Positions 1 to 5,639 of a DNA stretch of 6,753 nt are shown here, in pieces. The DNA is taken from positions 1 to 6,753 of the forward strand of contig JANQSM010000172.1 in NCBI GenBank assembly GCA_028284025.1, written 5' to 3'. A program made the position numbers and the translations under genes. The notes under the pieces are model-generated. The model saw only the letters and a program-made list of their open reading frames with translations, had not been told where the DNA came from and did not search any database. The DNA is from Alphaproteobacteria bacterium. GTDB taxonomy: Bacteria > Pseudomonadota > Alphaproteobacteria > JANQSM01. Positions within the stretch are counted from its first letter, which is position 1, and every line of letters starts with the position of its first letter.

Positions 1-1
1 T

Positions 2-238
2 GCCCTGCTGGTAATTTATGGTTCTGCTTTTATTGGCTGGCTACTCACGCAATCTATGCCCTCTGTCGTTGGTTTAACCTTAAATGTGCAACGTGATGAA
101 CGCATGCGCCAATTAAAGAAACGACAGAAAAAATTAATTGAGGAATGGGGTAATACCATTACCGAATCTGCCACCCGCCATTACACTGGCGATGATGATG
201 ACGAAGATACTGATGTAGGCGAAGATACCAAAGCTTAA
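2..238 (+). CDS. C-terminal end of an unrecognised membrane protein (5' end outside window)
   Basis: The frame is open from the left edge to a TAA at 236-238, giving the last 78 residues of a longer protein. The visible part begins with a hydrophobic stretch of about 15 residues (ALLVIYGSAFIGWLL), most likely the last transmembrane helix. A basic, charged region rich in Lys, Arg and Glu follows (around RMRQLKKRQKKLIEEWG), and then an acidic tail with a DDDDEDTD run. By the positive-inside rule the basic segment suggests that the C-terminus is cytoplasmic. I prefer continuation from the edge over a start at the internal ATG at 56, because the hydrophobic codons upstream are in frame and no ribosome binding site precedes that ATG. 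The gene converges on rpoH with a gap of 100 bases. I do not recognise the family; a transporter or other polytopic protein is possible. Confidence 0.6.
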   Translation, partial: ALLVIYGSAFIGWLLTQSMPSVVGLTLNVQRDERMRQLKKRQKKLIEEWGNTITESATRHYTGDDDDEDTDVGEDTKA

Positions 239-275
239 TCAAACCCCATAGCAAATCCGCCGCTTTAGCAAAATA

Positions 276-306
276 CCCTGGATCCAAGCCATTGCCCGGG
301 ATGACG
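276..306. repeat. Degenerate alphaproteobacterial intergenic palindromic repeat
   Basis: Between the convergent genes lies CCTGGATCC, then about nine unrelated bases, then CCCGGGATGACG. Both flanks match the short repeat often found between alphaproteobacterial genes, recalled as a CTGGATCC arm and a CCCGGGATGACG arm with a 9-base centre. Spacing and both flanks fit, but here the centre differs, so the inner half of the hairpin is lost. The match is from memory of the repeat and not from a search. A role in ending convergent transcripts is possible but there is no T-tract. Confidence 0.5.
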
Positions 307-338
307 AATAGAAAAAAATTGAAAATAAGAAGATATGC

Positions 339-1202
339 TTACAAAGGCTCTTTTGAAATGGCGTCCTGGACTTTCTCAAGTGCCCGGTTTTCAATCTGCC
401 GAATCCGCTCACGACTTACGCCGTACTCCTGACTTAAGTCTTCAAGCGTTAAAGCAGGGTCTTCCAAACGGCGCTTGATCAAAATTTCTTTCTCACGCGG
501 CTTTAGAGTTTCCAGTGCTTTTCTGAATAATCCCCGGCGTTTGGACATTTCATCCTGCTCGGTTAAAATCTGTTCCTGGTTCTTGCTGTCATCCACCAGC
601 CAATCTTGCCATTGACCAGCGCCTTCTTCATAAACCGGGGCATTCAAAGACTGATCTCCTCCGGCCATGCGACGATTCATCTGAATGACATCCTCTTCTG
701 ATACATCCAGCTTTTTAGCAATAGCACCAAGATGCTCCTGGGTCAGATCCCCTTCTTCATAGGCATCCATTTTTCCTTTTAGCTTGCGCAGATTAAAAAA
801 TAGCTTTTTCTGAGATGCTGTCGTTCCCATTTTCACCAATGACCAGGATTTTAGGATAAATTCCTGGATGTGGGCACGAATCCACCACATGGCATAAGTA
901 GATAGTCGGAAACCTTTTCGGGGGTCAAATTTTTTGACCGCTTGCATTAAGCCAATATTACCTTCAGAAATTAGGTCACTGACCGGTAATCCATACCCTT
1001 TATACCCAAAGGCTATTTTAGCAACCAGGCGCAAGTGCGATGTTACAAGGCTATGGGCAGCCTGCGTATTTTGGTCATAATACCAGCGGTTGGCCAGATC
1101 GACCTCTTCTTCTTTCTTTAAAATCGGAAATTTTGCAATTTCCTGTAAATACTGGCTTAAACCACCTTCGGGTGATAGTGCAATTGCTTTTAAATTACTC
1201 AT
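339..1202 (-). CDS. rpoH: RNA polymerase heat-shock sigma factor RpoH (sigma-32)
   Basis: This is a sigma-70 family factor that directs core RNA polymerase to heat-shock promoters (chaperone and protease genes). At 287 residues it has the usual RpoH length. Region 1.2 lies at about 16-40. Region 2.2 is visible as DLISEGNIGLMQAVKKFDP (76-94), and regions 2.3-2.4, which bind the -10 element, as RLSTYAMWWIRAHIQEFIL (99-117). The RpoH box QKKLFFNLR (131-139), which separates RpoH from the housekeeping sigma factor, is intact. Region 4.2, the helix-turn-helix for the -35 element, spans about 251-279 with GVSRERIRQIENRALEKVQ. The ATG start gives the expected N-terminus, although Shine-Dalgarno complementarity is weak: an AGGGG lies 12 bases upstream. 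The gene follows rluD by 108 bases, and that leader carries a CIRCE operator and promoter-like boxes. Whether the genome holds a second rpoH, as many alphaproteobacteria do, cannot be seen here. Confidence 0.96.
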   Translation of the reverse strand: MSNLKAIALSPEGGLSQYLQEIAKFPILKKEEEVDLANRWYYDQNTQAAHSLVTSHLRLVAKIAFGYKGYGLPVSDLISEGNIGLMQAVKKFDPRKGFRLSTYAMWWIRAHIQEFILKSWSLVKMGTTASQKKLFFNLRKLKGKMDAYEEGDLTQEHLGAIAKKLDVSEEDVIQMNRRMAGGDQSLNAPVYEEGAGQWQDWLVDDSKNQEQILTEQDEMSKRRGLFRKALETLKPREKEILIKRRLEDPALTLEDLSQEYGVSRERIRQIENRALEKVQDAISKEPL

Positions 1203-1235
1203 CTTTCTATGATACCCCTGTTTCTCTTCCTATCG

Positions 1236-1262
1236 TTAGCACTCTTATATTATGAGTGCTAG
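1236..1262 (-). promoter_or_regulatory. CIRCE operator (HrcA binding site) in the rpoH leader
   Basis: On the + strand the sequence is TTAGCACTC, nine bases (TTATATTAT), then GAGTGCTAG. The CIRCE consensus is TTAGCACTC-N9-GAGTGCTAA, so 17 of 18 arm bases match and the spacer is exactly nine. The only deviation is the final base. It begins 33 bases upstream of the rpoH ATG, inside the presumed 5' untranslated leader and just downstream of a candidate -10 box. HrcA bound here would be expected to repress rpoH, with relief on heat shock. HrcA itself is not encoded in this window. Confidence 0.93.
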
Positions 1263-1263
1263 A

Positions 1264-1292
1264 AATTAACATTATTCTAACAAAATTTCAAG
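1264..1292 (-). promoter_or_regulatory. Possible sigma-32-like promoter for rpoH (weak)
   Basis: CTTGAAA (1286-1292, - strand) matches the -35 element of sigma-32 promoters exactly. Eighteen bases after its CTTG core lies GTTAATT (1264-1270), which fits the alphaproteobacterial -10 pattern CYTATNT at only four of six informative positions. If real it would allow RpoH to activate its own gene. The poor -10 element keeps this tentative. Confidence 0.25.
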
Positions 1293-1302
1293 CTTTTGTC
1301 TC
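1274..1302 (-). promoter_or_regulatory. Candidate sigma70-type promoter for rpoH
   Basis: On the - strand GAGACA (1297-1302, four of six bases of TTGACA) is followed after 17 bases by TAGAAT (1274-1279, five of six bases of TATAAT). Transcription would begin about seven bases further on, close to the edge of the CIRCE element, which is a usual position for HrcA repression. The promoter lies wholly in the gap between rluD and rpoH, so rpoH can be transcribed apart from rluD. This is a pattern match only. Confidence 0.45.
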
Positions 1303-1310
1303 CAAAAACC

Positions 1311-2303
1311 TTATATATGCAAGGTTCGCAGAGTTTCAACCAGCATGTTCATATCGGGAGGACATTTTGTTGTAAATTCCAGATATTTGCCCGTTTTAGG
1401 GTGTTTAAACCCTAATTTACAGGCATGAAGTGCCTGACGGTTGAAGCTATTAATTACTTCGGTTTGCTGTTCTGAAAAGTTACATTGCGCTTTTCTCATT
1501 TTTTGAGTTGCTGAACGTCCATATACCGAATCCCCCACAAGCGGATGGCCAATATGCGCCATATGTACCCGAATCTGGTGGGTACGCCCGGTTTCCAGCT
1601 TCACATCCGCTAAACAAGCTATATCTGCAAAAGTTTCTTGCACCTTGTAATAAGTTATGGCTTTTTTACCGCCCCGGGCCACAACCGCCATTTTTTTGCG
1701 GTTTTTTGGATGGCGACCGATATGGGTCTCAATGTGCCCCTGCCGGGGAAGAGGTACTCCCCATATAAGCGCTTGATACATGCGTGTTATTTCGTGTTTT
1801 TCAAACAGTTTGGCCAATTTCAGATGGGTTTCATCTTCCTTGGCCACTACCATCACGCCACTGGTATCTTTGTCCAGCCGGTGCATAATACCTGGCCGTT
1901 GACCGTCTTCTCCGATAGACGAAAGCTTGCCTCCAGTATGAGCCAGCAACCCGTGTACCAGGGTGGCCTCTGGCGTACCATCTCCCGGGTGCACCACCAA
2001 ACCGGCAGGTTTATTCAAAACAATAAGGAAATCATCCTCGTACAAAATCTCCAGATCCATGGAGACAGGTGTTAGGAGTGTCTCCTCAGCAGCGGGGAGA
2101 AACAATTCAATCTGGCTACCAGCAGCAATCTTATGCTTTATGGTGTCAATCTTGTGGCCATCGACAGTCACATGACCCTGTCGAATGATTTCCTGCAAGC
2201 GATTGCGAGAAGCTTCCGCCACCTGATCTGACAAAAACTTGTCCAGCCGTCCGCCTTCATAAGCATCAGACACAATAAAAGTAAAATGTTTGCTGGATGT
2301 CAT
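1311..2303 (-). CDS. rluD: RluD-type 23S rRNA pseudouridine synthase (RluA family)
   Basis: The enzyme isomerises uridine to pseudouridine in 23S rRNA; in E. coli RluD modifies helix 69 (positions 1911, 1915 and 1917). An S4 RNA-binding domain occupies about residues 18-75 (GRLDKFLSDQ... VTVDGHKI). The catalytic domain follows, with ILYEDDFLIVLNKPAGLVVHPG (87-107), the active-site motif HRLDKDTSG (141-149, catalytic Asp144) and LETGRTHQIRVHMAHIGHPLVGD (236-258). The length of 330 residues is normal for RluD with an S4 domain, and no truncation is seen. RluC or a related paralogue is the alternative; the S4 domain together with the place next to rpoH favours RluD. The ATG at 2301-2303 is the only sensible start, since the S4 domain begins soon after it. 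It has no clear ribosome binding site and is abutted by a short inverted repeat. Confidence 0.9.
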   Translation of the reverse strand: MTSSKHFTFIVSDAYEGGRLDKFLSDQVAEASRNRLQEIIRQGHVTVDGHKIDTIKHKIAAGSQIELFLPAAEETLLTPVSMDLEILYEDDFLIVLNKPAGLVVHPGDGTPEATLVHGLLAHTGGKLSSIGEDGQRPGIMHRLDKDTSGVMVVAKEDETHLKLAKLFEKHEITRMYQALIWGVPLPRQGHIETHIGRHPKNRKKMAVVARGGKKAITYYKVQETFADIACLADVKLETGRTHQIRVHMAHIGHPLVGDSVYGRSATQKMRKAQCNFSEQQTEVINSFNRQALHACKLGFKHPKTGKYLEFTTKCPPDMNMLVETLRTLHI

Positions 2304-2319
2304 AGGCTATACATAGCCT
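2304..2319 (-). repeat. Inverted repeat abutting the rluD start codon
   Basis: AGGCTAT and ATAGCCT are perfect 7-base complementary arms separated by two bases. They end one base before the rluD ATG. In the mRNA the only Shine-Dalgarno-like AGG lies inside the arm, so a hairpin would hide it. The two-base loop means that one or two inner pairs must open, leaving a weak stem. It may modulate rluD translation or be chance. Confidence 0.35.
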
Positions 2320-2346
2320 GGAATGGGGTAAGACTCAACCAGTGGT

Positions 2347-2439
2347 CTACTGAATTGTCAAAATTTCTGCGGCGTAAAGATTCGTGTATCCTGCTACGAA
2401 CAGAAAATAAAATAGAATAAGAGCAAAAAATTGTTTCAT
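2347..2439 (-). CDS. Candidate 30-aa signal-peptide-like small ORF
   Basis: ATG (2437-2439) is preceded five bases away by AGG in GGCAGG (CCT at 2445-2447). The 30 codons end at TAG (2347-2349). The peptide starts MKQ, continues with a hydrophobic core at residues 4-17 (FFALILFYFLFVAG), and then shows NLYAAE, which resembles a signal peptidase I site after residue 23 or 24. Cleavage there would leave only six or seven residues (about EILTIQ). It may be a tiny secreted or membrane peptide, the leftover start of a decayed exported-protein gene, or chance. The coding potential of so short a frame cannot be proven from one sequence. It lies in the same direction as rluD, 43 bases upstream. Confidence 0.35.
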   Translation of the reverse strand: MKQFFALILFYFLFVAGYTNLYAAEILTIQ

Positions 2440-2496
2440 ATATACCTGCCAGCCTTTTCCTAGTTACACGGGAGACTGATTTTAGTGTAAGTTAGT

Positions 2497-2514
2497 TTGG
2501 TTAACGATTGGTTA
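2497..2514. repeat. Direct repeat pair, 11-base period
   Basis: TTGGTTA occurs at 2497-2503 and again at 2508-2514, one helical turn apart, with a GTTAAC palindrome across the first copy's end. It lies upstream of the small ORF and rluD, in the region where their promoter should be. This could be an operator, but seven-base repeats also arise by chance. Confidence 0.25.
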
Positions 2515-2551
2515 GCAGGTATTCCCTTGAAAATAATGAAGAAATAATGAG

Positions 2552-2585
2552 GCAAAATAAAAACCCCCGCCAAGGCAGGGGTTTT
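2552..2585 (-). terminator. Intrinsic terminator of the cyclophilin transcription unit
   Basis: On the - strand AAAACCCCTGCC pairs with GGCGGGGGTTTT (one T-G wobble) across a very tight turn, so the innermost pairs probably open into a small loop. It is followed by a T-rich tail ending in TATTTTG. The stem occupies 2560-2585, and the stop codon of the cyclophilin gene lies 32 bases before it. This should separate the cyclophilin unit from the rluD-rpoH unit. Confidence 0.85.
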
Positions 2586-2593
2586 CAAGCGTA

Positions 2594-2611
2594 CTTTTTT
2601 ACTAAAAAAAG
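2594..2611. repeat. AT-rich inverted repeat before the terminator
   Basis: CTTTTTT (2594-2600) and AAAAAAG (2605-2611) can pair across a four-base loop, in the space between the cyclophilin stop codon and the main terminator. The stem is almost all A-T and so weak; it may add to 3' end formation or have no role. Confidence 0.3.
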
Positions 2612-2617
2612 GCTGAC

Positions 2618-3220
2618 TTACATCGCTTCCTGTTTTTCAACATCAGCGGCAACCTGCATTCTGACAATTTTGTCAGGGGAACTGACTTGCCCATTACGGG
2701 TTGGGTCGCCTTTTTTAATCTGATCCACGTATTCCATGCCGCTTACAACTTCACCCCAGTACGTGTACTGACCATCCAGAAAGTTGGAATCTTGCAAGAC
2801 GATAAAAAACTGGCTGTCTGCACTATCAGGATCCTGTGCCCGAGCCATAGAAACTGCGCCACGCACATGGTCACCCTTGTTAAATTCAGCTTTCAGTTGC
2901 TTGCCGGACCCCCCGGTTCCAGTGCCAGTTGGATCCCCCGTCTGGGCCATAAAACCTTCGATCACGCGATGGAATACAATGCCATCATAAAATCCCTGAC
3001 GGGCCAATTCCTTAATGCGTTTTACGTGGTTAGGTGCCAGGTCAGAGTGCATTGCGATGACAACACGGCCATCTTCCAAGTCAAGATAAAGTGTATTTTC
3101 CATGTCCAATTCTTGTTTTTGTTGATGTTTCATTGAAGTATCTGGCGCTTCTGCCATGACAGGCATCGCCATCCATACGAAAAAAGTAAATAAAATTAAA
3201 GGTGTTAGGTGCCGTTTCAT
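2618..3220 (-). CDS. Periplasmic cyclophilin-type peptidyl-prolyl cis-trans isomerase
   Basis: The enzyme speeds cis-trans isomerisation of X-Pro bonds, here probably in the periplasm. The start is the ATG at 3218-3220: a full GGAGGA lies six bases upstream, and the N-terminus then reads MKRH, a hydrophobic stretch (about 6-20) and VMA followed by EAPD, a signal peptide cut near residue 23. Starting further upstream at the TTG (3256) would bury this signal. The cyclophilin domain runs from about 42 to 192. Residues equivalent to the human cyclophilin A active site are present: Arg85, Phe90, Met91 and Gln93 in FHRVIEGFMAQTGD, and Gln137 and Phe139 in SQFFIVL. The ligand-site Trp121 of human cyclophilin A is Phe147, which is common in bacteria and predicts weak cyclosporin binding. 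The length of 200 residues is normal. It follows the 138-aa gene by 41 bases and ends at a strong terminator. The family is certain; ppiA would be the likely symbol, but orthology is not proven. Confidence 0.93.
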   Translation of the reverse strand: MKRHLTPLILFTFFVWMAMPVMAEAPDTSMKHQQKQELDMENTLYLDLEDGRVVIAMHSDLAPNHVKRIKELARQGFYDGIVFHRVIEGFMAQTGDPTGTGTGGSGKQLKAEFNKGDHVRGAVSMARAQDPDSADSQFFIVLQDSNFLDGQYTYWGEVVSGMEYVDQIKKGDPTRNGQVSSPDKIVRMQVAADVEKQEAM

Positions 3221-3226
3221 GGCTAT

Positions 3227-3232
3227 TCCTCC
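3227..3232 (-). promoter_or_regulatory. Ribosome binding site that fixes the cyclophilin start
   Basis: GGAGGA on the - strand lies six bases before the ATG at 3218-3220. It is the strongest Shine-Dalgarno sequence in the window and decides for this start over the in-frame TTG 36 bases upstream. Confidence 0.85.
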
Positions 3233-3261
3233 ATTACATATTAAAAGGAACGCCAAGTGTA

Positions 3262-3678
3262 CTACGGTTTTTTAGGCTTTGTAAAGGCACCTGCGATTTC
3301 TTCCATCGCTGCCTGGTGCTGGCTGGACCCTGGTTGTGGTTTAGTCGCCGGGACAGAATCCCAAAAGCTGTCGGTCTGCTTGGCAGTTGCAGAAGCTGGG
3401 TTATTGGCCATTTGCGTTACCAATTTGCTTAAATCATCATCAGAAATCTGGCCAGCCTTGCGTTGGCTAGGGACGGATTTCATCCGTTTTTGACGCTCCT
3501 GGCTTAAATAACGCTGAATAGCAAATATTGCTGCACTGGATAAAAACGGCTGTGTCAAACCCGCGTATAAAAGCTCATCTTCAGCAGCCCATTGTTGCAA
3601 AAATATAGCGGCTTGCATGTGGTTTCCCTCTGCCTGCTCTAAAGCTTTTTCAATCTTTTTCTCAAGATATGTTGCCAT
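3262..3678 (-). CDS. Hypothetical protein, 138 aa, between ccmF and the cyclophilin gene
   Basis: I do not recognise this protein. The N-terminal half (about 1-62) looks helical and charged, with a mildly hydrophobic patch around PFLSSAAIFAIQRYL, and carries QAAIFLQQWAAEDELLYAGLTQPFL, which reads like a conserved core. The C-terminal half is low in complexity, rich in Ser, Gln, Lys and Pro, and ends in TKPKKP, so it is probably disordered. There is no signal peptide and no convincing transmembrane helix, so a cytoplasmic location is likely. The ATG at 3676-3678 is chosen over the GTG immediately before it because AAGGAT (3686-3691) is seven bases from the ATG and only four from the GTG. It begins 56 bases after ccmF, with a good -10 box in between, and stops 41 bases before the cyclophilin ATG. 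Confidence 0.8.
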   Translation of the reverse strand: MATYLEKKIEKALEQAEGNHMQAAIFLQQWAAEDELLYAGLTQPFLSSAAIFAIQRYLSQERQKRMKSVPSQRKAGQISDDDLSKLVTQMANNPASATAKQTDSFWDSVPATKPQPGSSQHQAAMEEIAGAFTKPKKP

Positions 3679-3710
3679 CACAAATATCCTTACAAATTTA
3701 AAGACCCTTT

Positions 3711-3716
3711 ATTATA
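3711..3716 (-). promoter_or_regulatory. Candidate -10 box upstream of the 138-aa gene
   Basis: A perfect TATAAT lies on the - strand between ccmF and the 138-aa gene, 32 bases before that gene's ATG. The matching -35 region falls on the end of ccmF and is poor. It may give the 138-aa and cyclophilin genes their own transcript in addition to readthrough from ccmF. Confidence 0.35.
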
Positions 3717-3734
3717 TACCAAAAAGGCCAAAAA

Positions 3735-5594
3735 TCATAGCTTTCTTTGGGAAACAAGCCGAAAGAAGCCAGAAAGCACAATAATGCCAACACCAGCCCA
3801 CAACCAGATCATCAGCGGATTATAAATCAGGCTAATAATCCATGCCTCGGATTTTGGATCAAAGCCATTGAAAAGAATATATAAATCCCCTTCTAACGTG
3901 GTATGAATAGCCGCTTCAGTTGTTGTCATGTCTGCCACCGGATAATACCGCCGTTGTGGGTGAAGTTTAAAATCATCCCCATAACCCGTAATTTTAAGGT
4001 CTGCCTGATTAGCATAATAATTGGCACCAAACACGTCTTTCACAGCAGTTAAGGTCAGGCTATGTCCAGCAAAAACAATCTCTTGCCCTGGCACCATTAG
4101 CGTAACTTTTTCTTCTTTCCAGGTTGCAGAACCCACCATGCCAATCACACAAACCCCCACACCAAAATGGGCCAGCAACATAGGCAAATTACGCCCTTTT
4201 TGATCAAAGACTTTTGCCAAAGACGCGGCACAAACAACAATTCCCATAGTAAGCCCCAGCAAAGCATAAAGAGACGTTTCAGGAAAAGACCATACCAAGT
4301 ACACAAAAACAAAAAGAGTAAGCAGACCAGGCAAGTTCAAAGATCTTATCACGGCTTGAGGTTTGGTTTTTTGCCAATTCAAGAACGGTACCAAAATCAT
4401 ACCCAACAGCATCAACACAAACAATGGCAGCATCACTTGTTCATAATAGGCAGGTCCGATAGAAACAATTTTAACATCCAACGTTTGGGCAAAAACCGGG
4501 TAAAGAGTCCCTAAAAAGACGATAAACGCACAAAGGGACAGGATAAAATTATTTAATACCAGGCTGGATTCTCTGGAGAGTAAATGAAACCAGCCCTTGC
4601 CCGGCAAGGATGCCGCCCGGTGCGCATAAAGCCAAAATCCCCCCAAAGCTACCAGCATCAAGATTGCCAGGATAAAAAGTCCACGAGACGGATCACTGGC
4701 AAAAGAATGAACGGAAACCAGAACACCAGACCGTACAAGGAATGTGCCCAGAATGCTTAAGATAAAGGTGAGTAAACTTAAAAATACTACCCACCGCGCT
4801 AACATATTGCGACGCTTCAGCACGCTGACAGAATGTAATAATGCCGTCCCGGTCAGCCACGGCATTAGCGAAGCATTCTCAACCGGGTCCCAAAACCACC
4901 AGCCGCCCCAGCCCAATTCATAATACGCCCAGTAACTTCCCAGCGCAATTCCCGCAGTTAAAAACAACCAAGCAGCCAGTACCCAGGGGTATACGTGTCC
5001 TGCCCATACTTTATCAATTGACCGATACCATAATCCAGCCATAGCAAATGCAAAAACGATAGAAAACCCAACATAGCCTAAATACAGCATGGGGGGATGA
5101 AACGCCAAAGCAGGGTCTTGTAGTAATGGATTCAAATCCAGCCCTTCTGGTGGTGTGACATCCAGCAAAGCGAAAGGATTGGAAGTCAGTACTGCAAACA
5201 ATAAAAAGATAAATGTCAGCCCTCCCTGCACGGCCAGAGTCATAGATTTTTGCTGGTGGTTTTTGGGCCAATAGCCCCCAGCTAATGCCGCTCCATAACC
5301 TGCCAACACCAAAACCCATAGCAACATGGAGCCTTCATGATTACCCCATGTCCCGGCAATTTTATAAATGTCCGGTTTTAGGGTATGGGAATGTTCAAAC
5401 ACAATTTTTAAAGAAAAGTCCGAAACATAAAACCCGTAAACCAGGCAAAGAAAAGCGAGCAATACCCCGGCAAGAGTCACAAGAGGGAGTATCAATGTCA
5501 GTTTTGGATTTCTCATTGTAAAGGGTTGCACCGACTGCCCCAAACTAGCCAGGGCCGCCACAGTTAATCCTGCAAGTCCAATGATGGATATCAT
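3735..5594 (-). CDS. ccmF: Cytochrome c-type biogenesis protein CcmF (System I heme lyase subunit)
   Basis: CcmF is the membrane core of the System I complex that attaches heme to CXXCH motifs of apocytochrome c on the periplasmic face, taking heme from CcmE and working with CcmH. The protein is polytopic, with many hydrophobic helices along 619 residues, slightly short for the usual 640-660. The heme-handling WWD signature WGGWWFWDPVENASLMPWL is at 229-247. All four histidines known to ligate heme in E. coli CcmF have counterparts: His166 (AFHPPMLYLGY), His254 (LLHSVSV), His296 (VHSFASD) and His476 (LAHFGVG). A less hydrophobic segment (about 490-585) before the last helix fits the large periplasmic loop. 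I start at the ATG at 5592-5594, whose MISIIGLAGL resembles the usual N-terminus. An in-frame TTG at 5613-5615 would add seven residues. Neither start has a Shine-Dalgarno sequence. No other ccm gene is next to it here, unlike the ccmE-F-G-H clusters of many proteobacteria. Confidence 0.97.
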   Translation of the reverse strand: MISIIGLAGLTVAALASLGQSVQPFTMRNPKLTLILPLVTLAGVLLAFLCLVYGFYVSDFSLKIVFEHSHTLKPDIYKIAGTWGNHEGSMLLWVLVLAGYGAALAGGYWPKNHQQKSMTLAVQGGLTFIFLLFAVLTSNPFALLDVTPPEGLDLNPLLQDPALAFHPPMLYLGYVGFSIVFAFAMAGLWYRSIDKVWAGHVYPWVLAAWLFLTAGIALGSYWAYYELGWGGWWFWDPVENASLMPWLTGTALLHSVSVLKRRNMLARWVVFLSLLTFILSILGTFLVRSGVLVSVHSFASDPSRGLFILAILMLVALGGFWLYAHRAASLPGKGWFHLLSRESSLVLNNFILSLCAFIVFLGTLYPVFAQTLDVKIVSIGPAYYEQVMLPLFVLMLLGMILVPFLNWQKTKPQAVIRSLNLPGLLTLFVFVYLVWSFPETSLYALLGLTMGIVVCAASLAKVFDQKGRNLPMLLAHFGVGVCVIGMVGSATWKEEKVTLMVPGQEIVFAGHSLTLTAVKDVFGANYYANQADLKITGYGDDFKLHPQRRYYPVADMTTTEAAIHTTLEGDLYILFNGFDPKSEAWIISLIYNPLMIWLWAGVGIIVLSGFFRLVSQRKL

Positions 5595-5639
5595 GGCAAG
5601 ACTATAGGCTATCAAATATTAGAAGACAAAGAAAAGGAA

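Larger units (their letters stand above)
2304..2617. other. 314-base gap between the cyclophilin and rluD genes
   Basis: The gap has no confident protein gene. Going down the - strand it holds an AT-rich hairpin (2594-2611), the intrinsic terminator of the upstream unit (about 2552-2585), a pair of 7-base direct repeats (2497-2514), a candidate 30-codon ORF with its own AGG (2347-2439) and the inverted repeat before rluD. A promoter for rluD is expected here, but I see only a TAAAAT that could serve as a -10 box, without a good -35. No RNA gene was recognised. Confidence 0.6.

Noticed and set aside
1638..2075. A 145-codon + strand open frame inside rluD
   Set aside because: It lies wholly antisense to a well-supported RluD catalytic domain, and its composition is that of a shadow frame.
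2300..2489. A second - strand frame that stays open across the small ORF and ends in a TGA overlapping the rluD ATG (ATGA)
   Set aside because: The frame has no usable ATG or GTG start with a ribosome binding site, and its translation is rich in Ser and Arg without any recognisable pattern. The overlap with the rluD start is probably chance.
2525..2532. CTTGAAAA on the + strand, resembling a sigma-32 -35 box
   Set aside because: No + strand gene lies downstream and no suitable -10 element follows.
2508..2723. A 71-codon + strand open frame starting in the intergenic gap
   Set aside because: It runs through the intrinsic terminator and then antisense into the cyclophilin gene, with no ribosome binding site and no family resemblance.
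2687..3136. A 149-codon + strand open frame inside the cyclophilin gene
   Set aside because: It is antisense to a complete cyclophilin domain with all active-site residues and has no independent support.
5604..5612. ATAGGCTAT shared between the ccmF leader and the rluD leader (2302-2310)
   Set aside because: A nine-base match between two places is expected by chance many times in a window of this size, and only the rluD copy forms an inverted repeat.
5613..5615. TTG as the ccmF start, seven residues upstream of the chosen ATG
   Set aside because: It has no Shine-Dalgarno sequence and is a rarer start codon; the ATG gives an N-terminus closer to the usual CcmF beginning. It is not excluded, since neither start has a good site.
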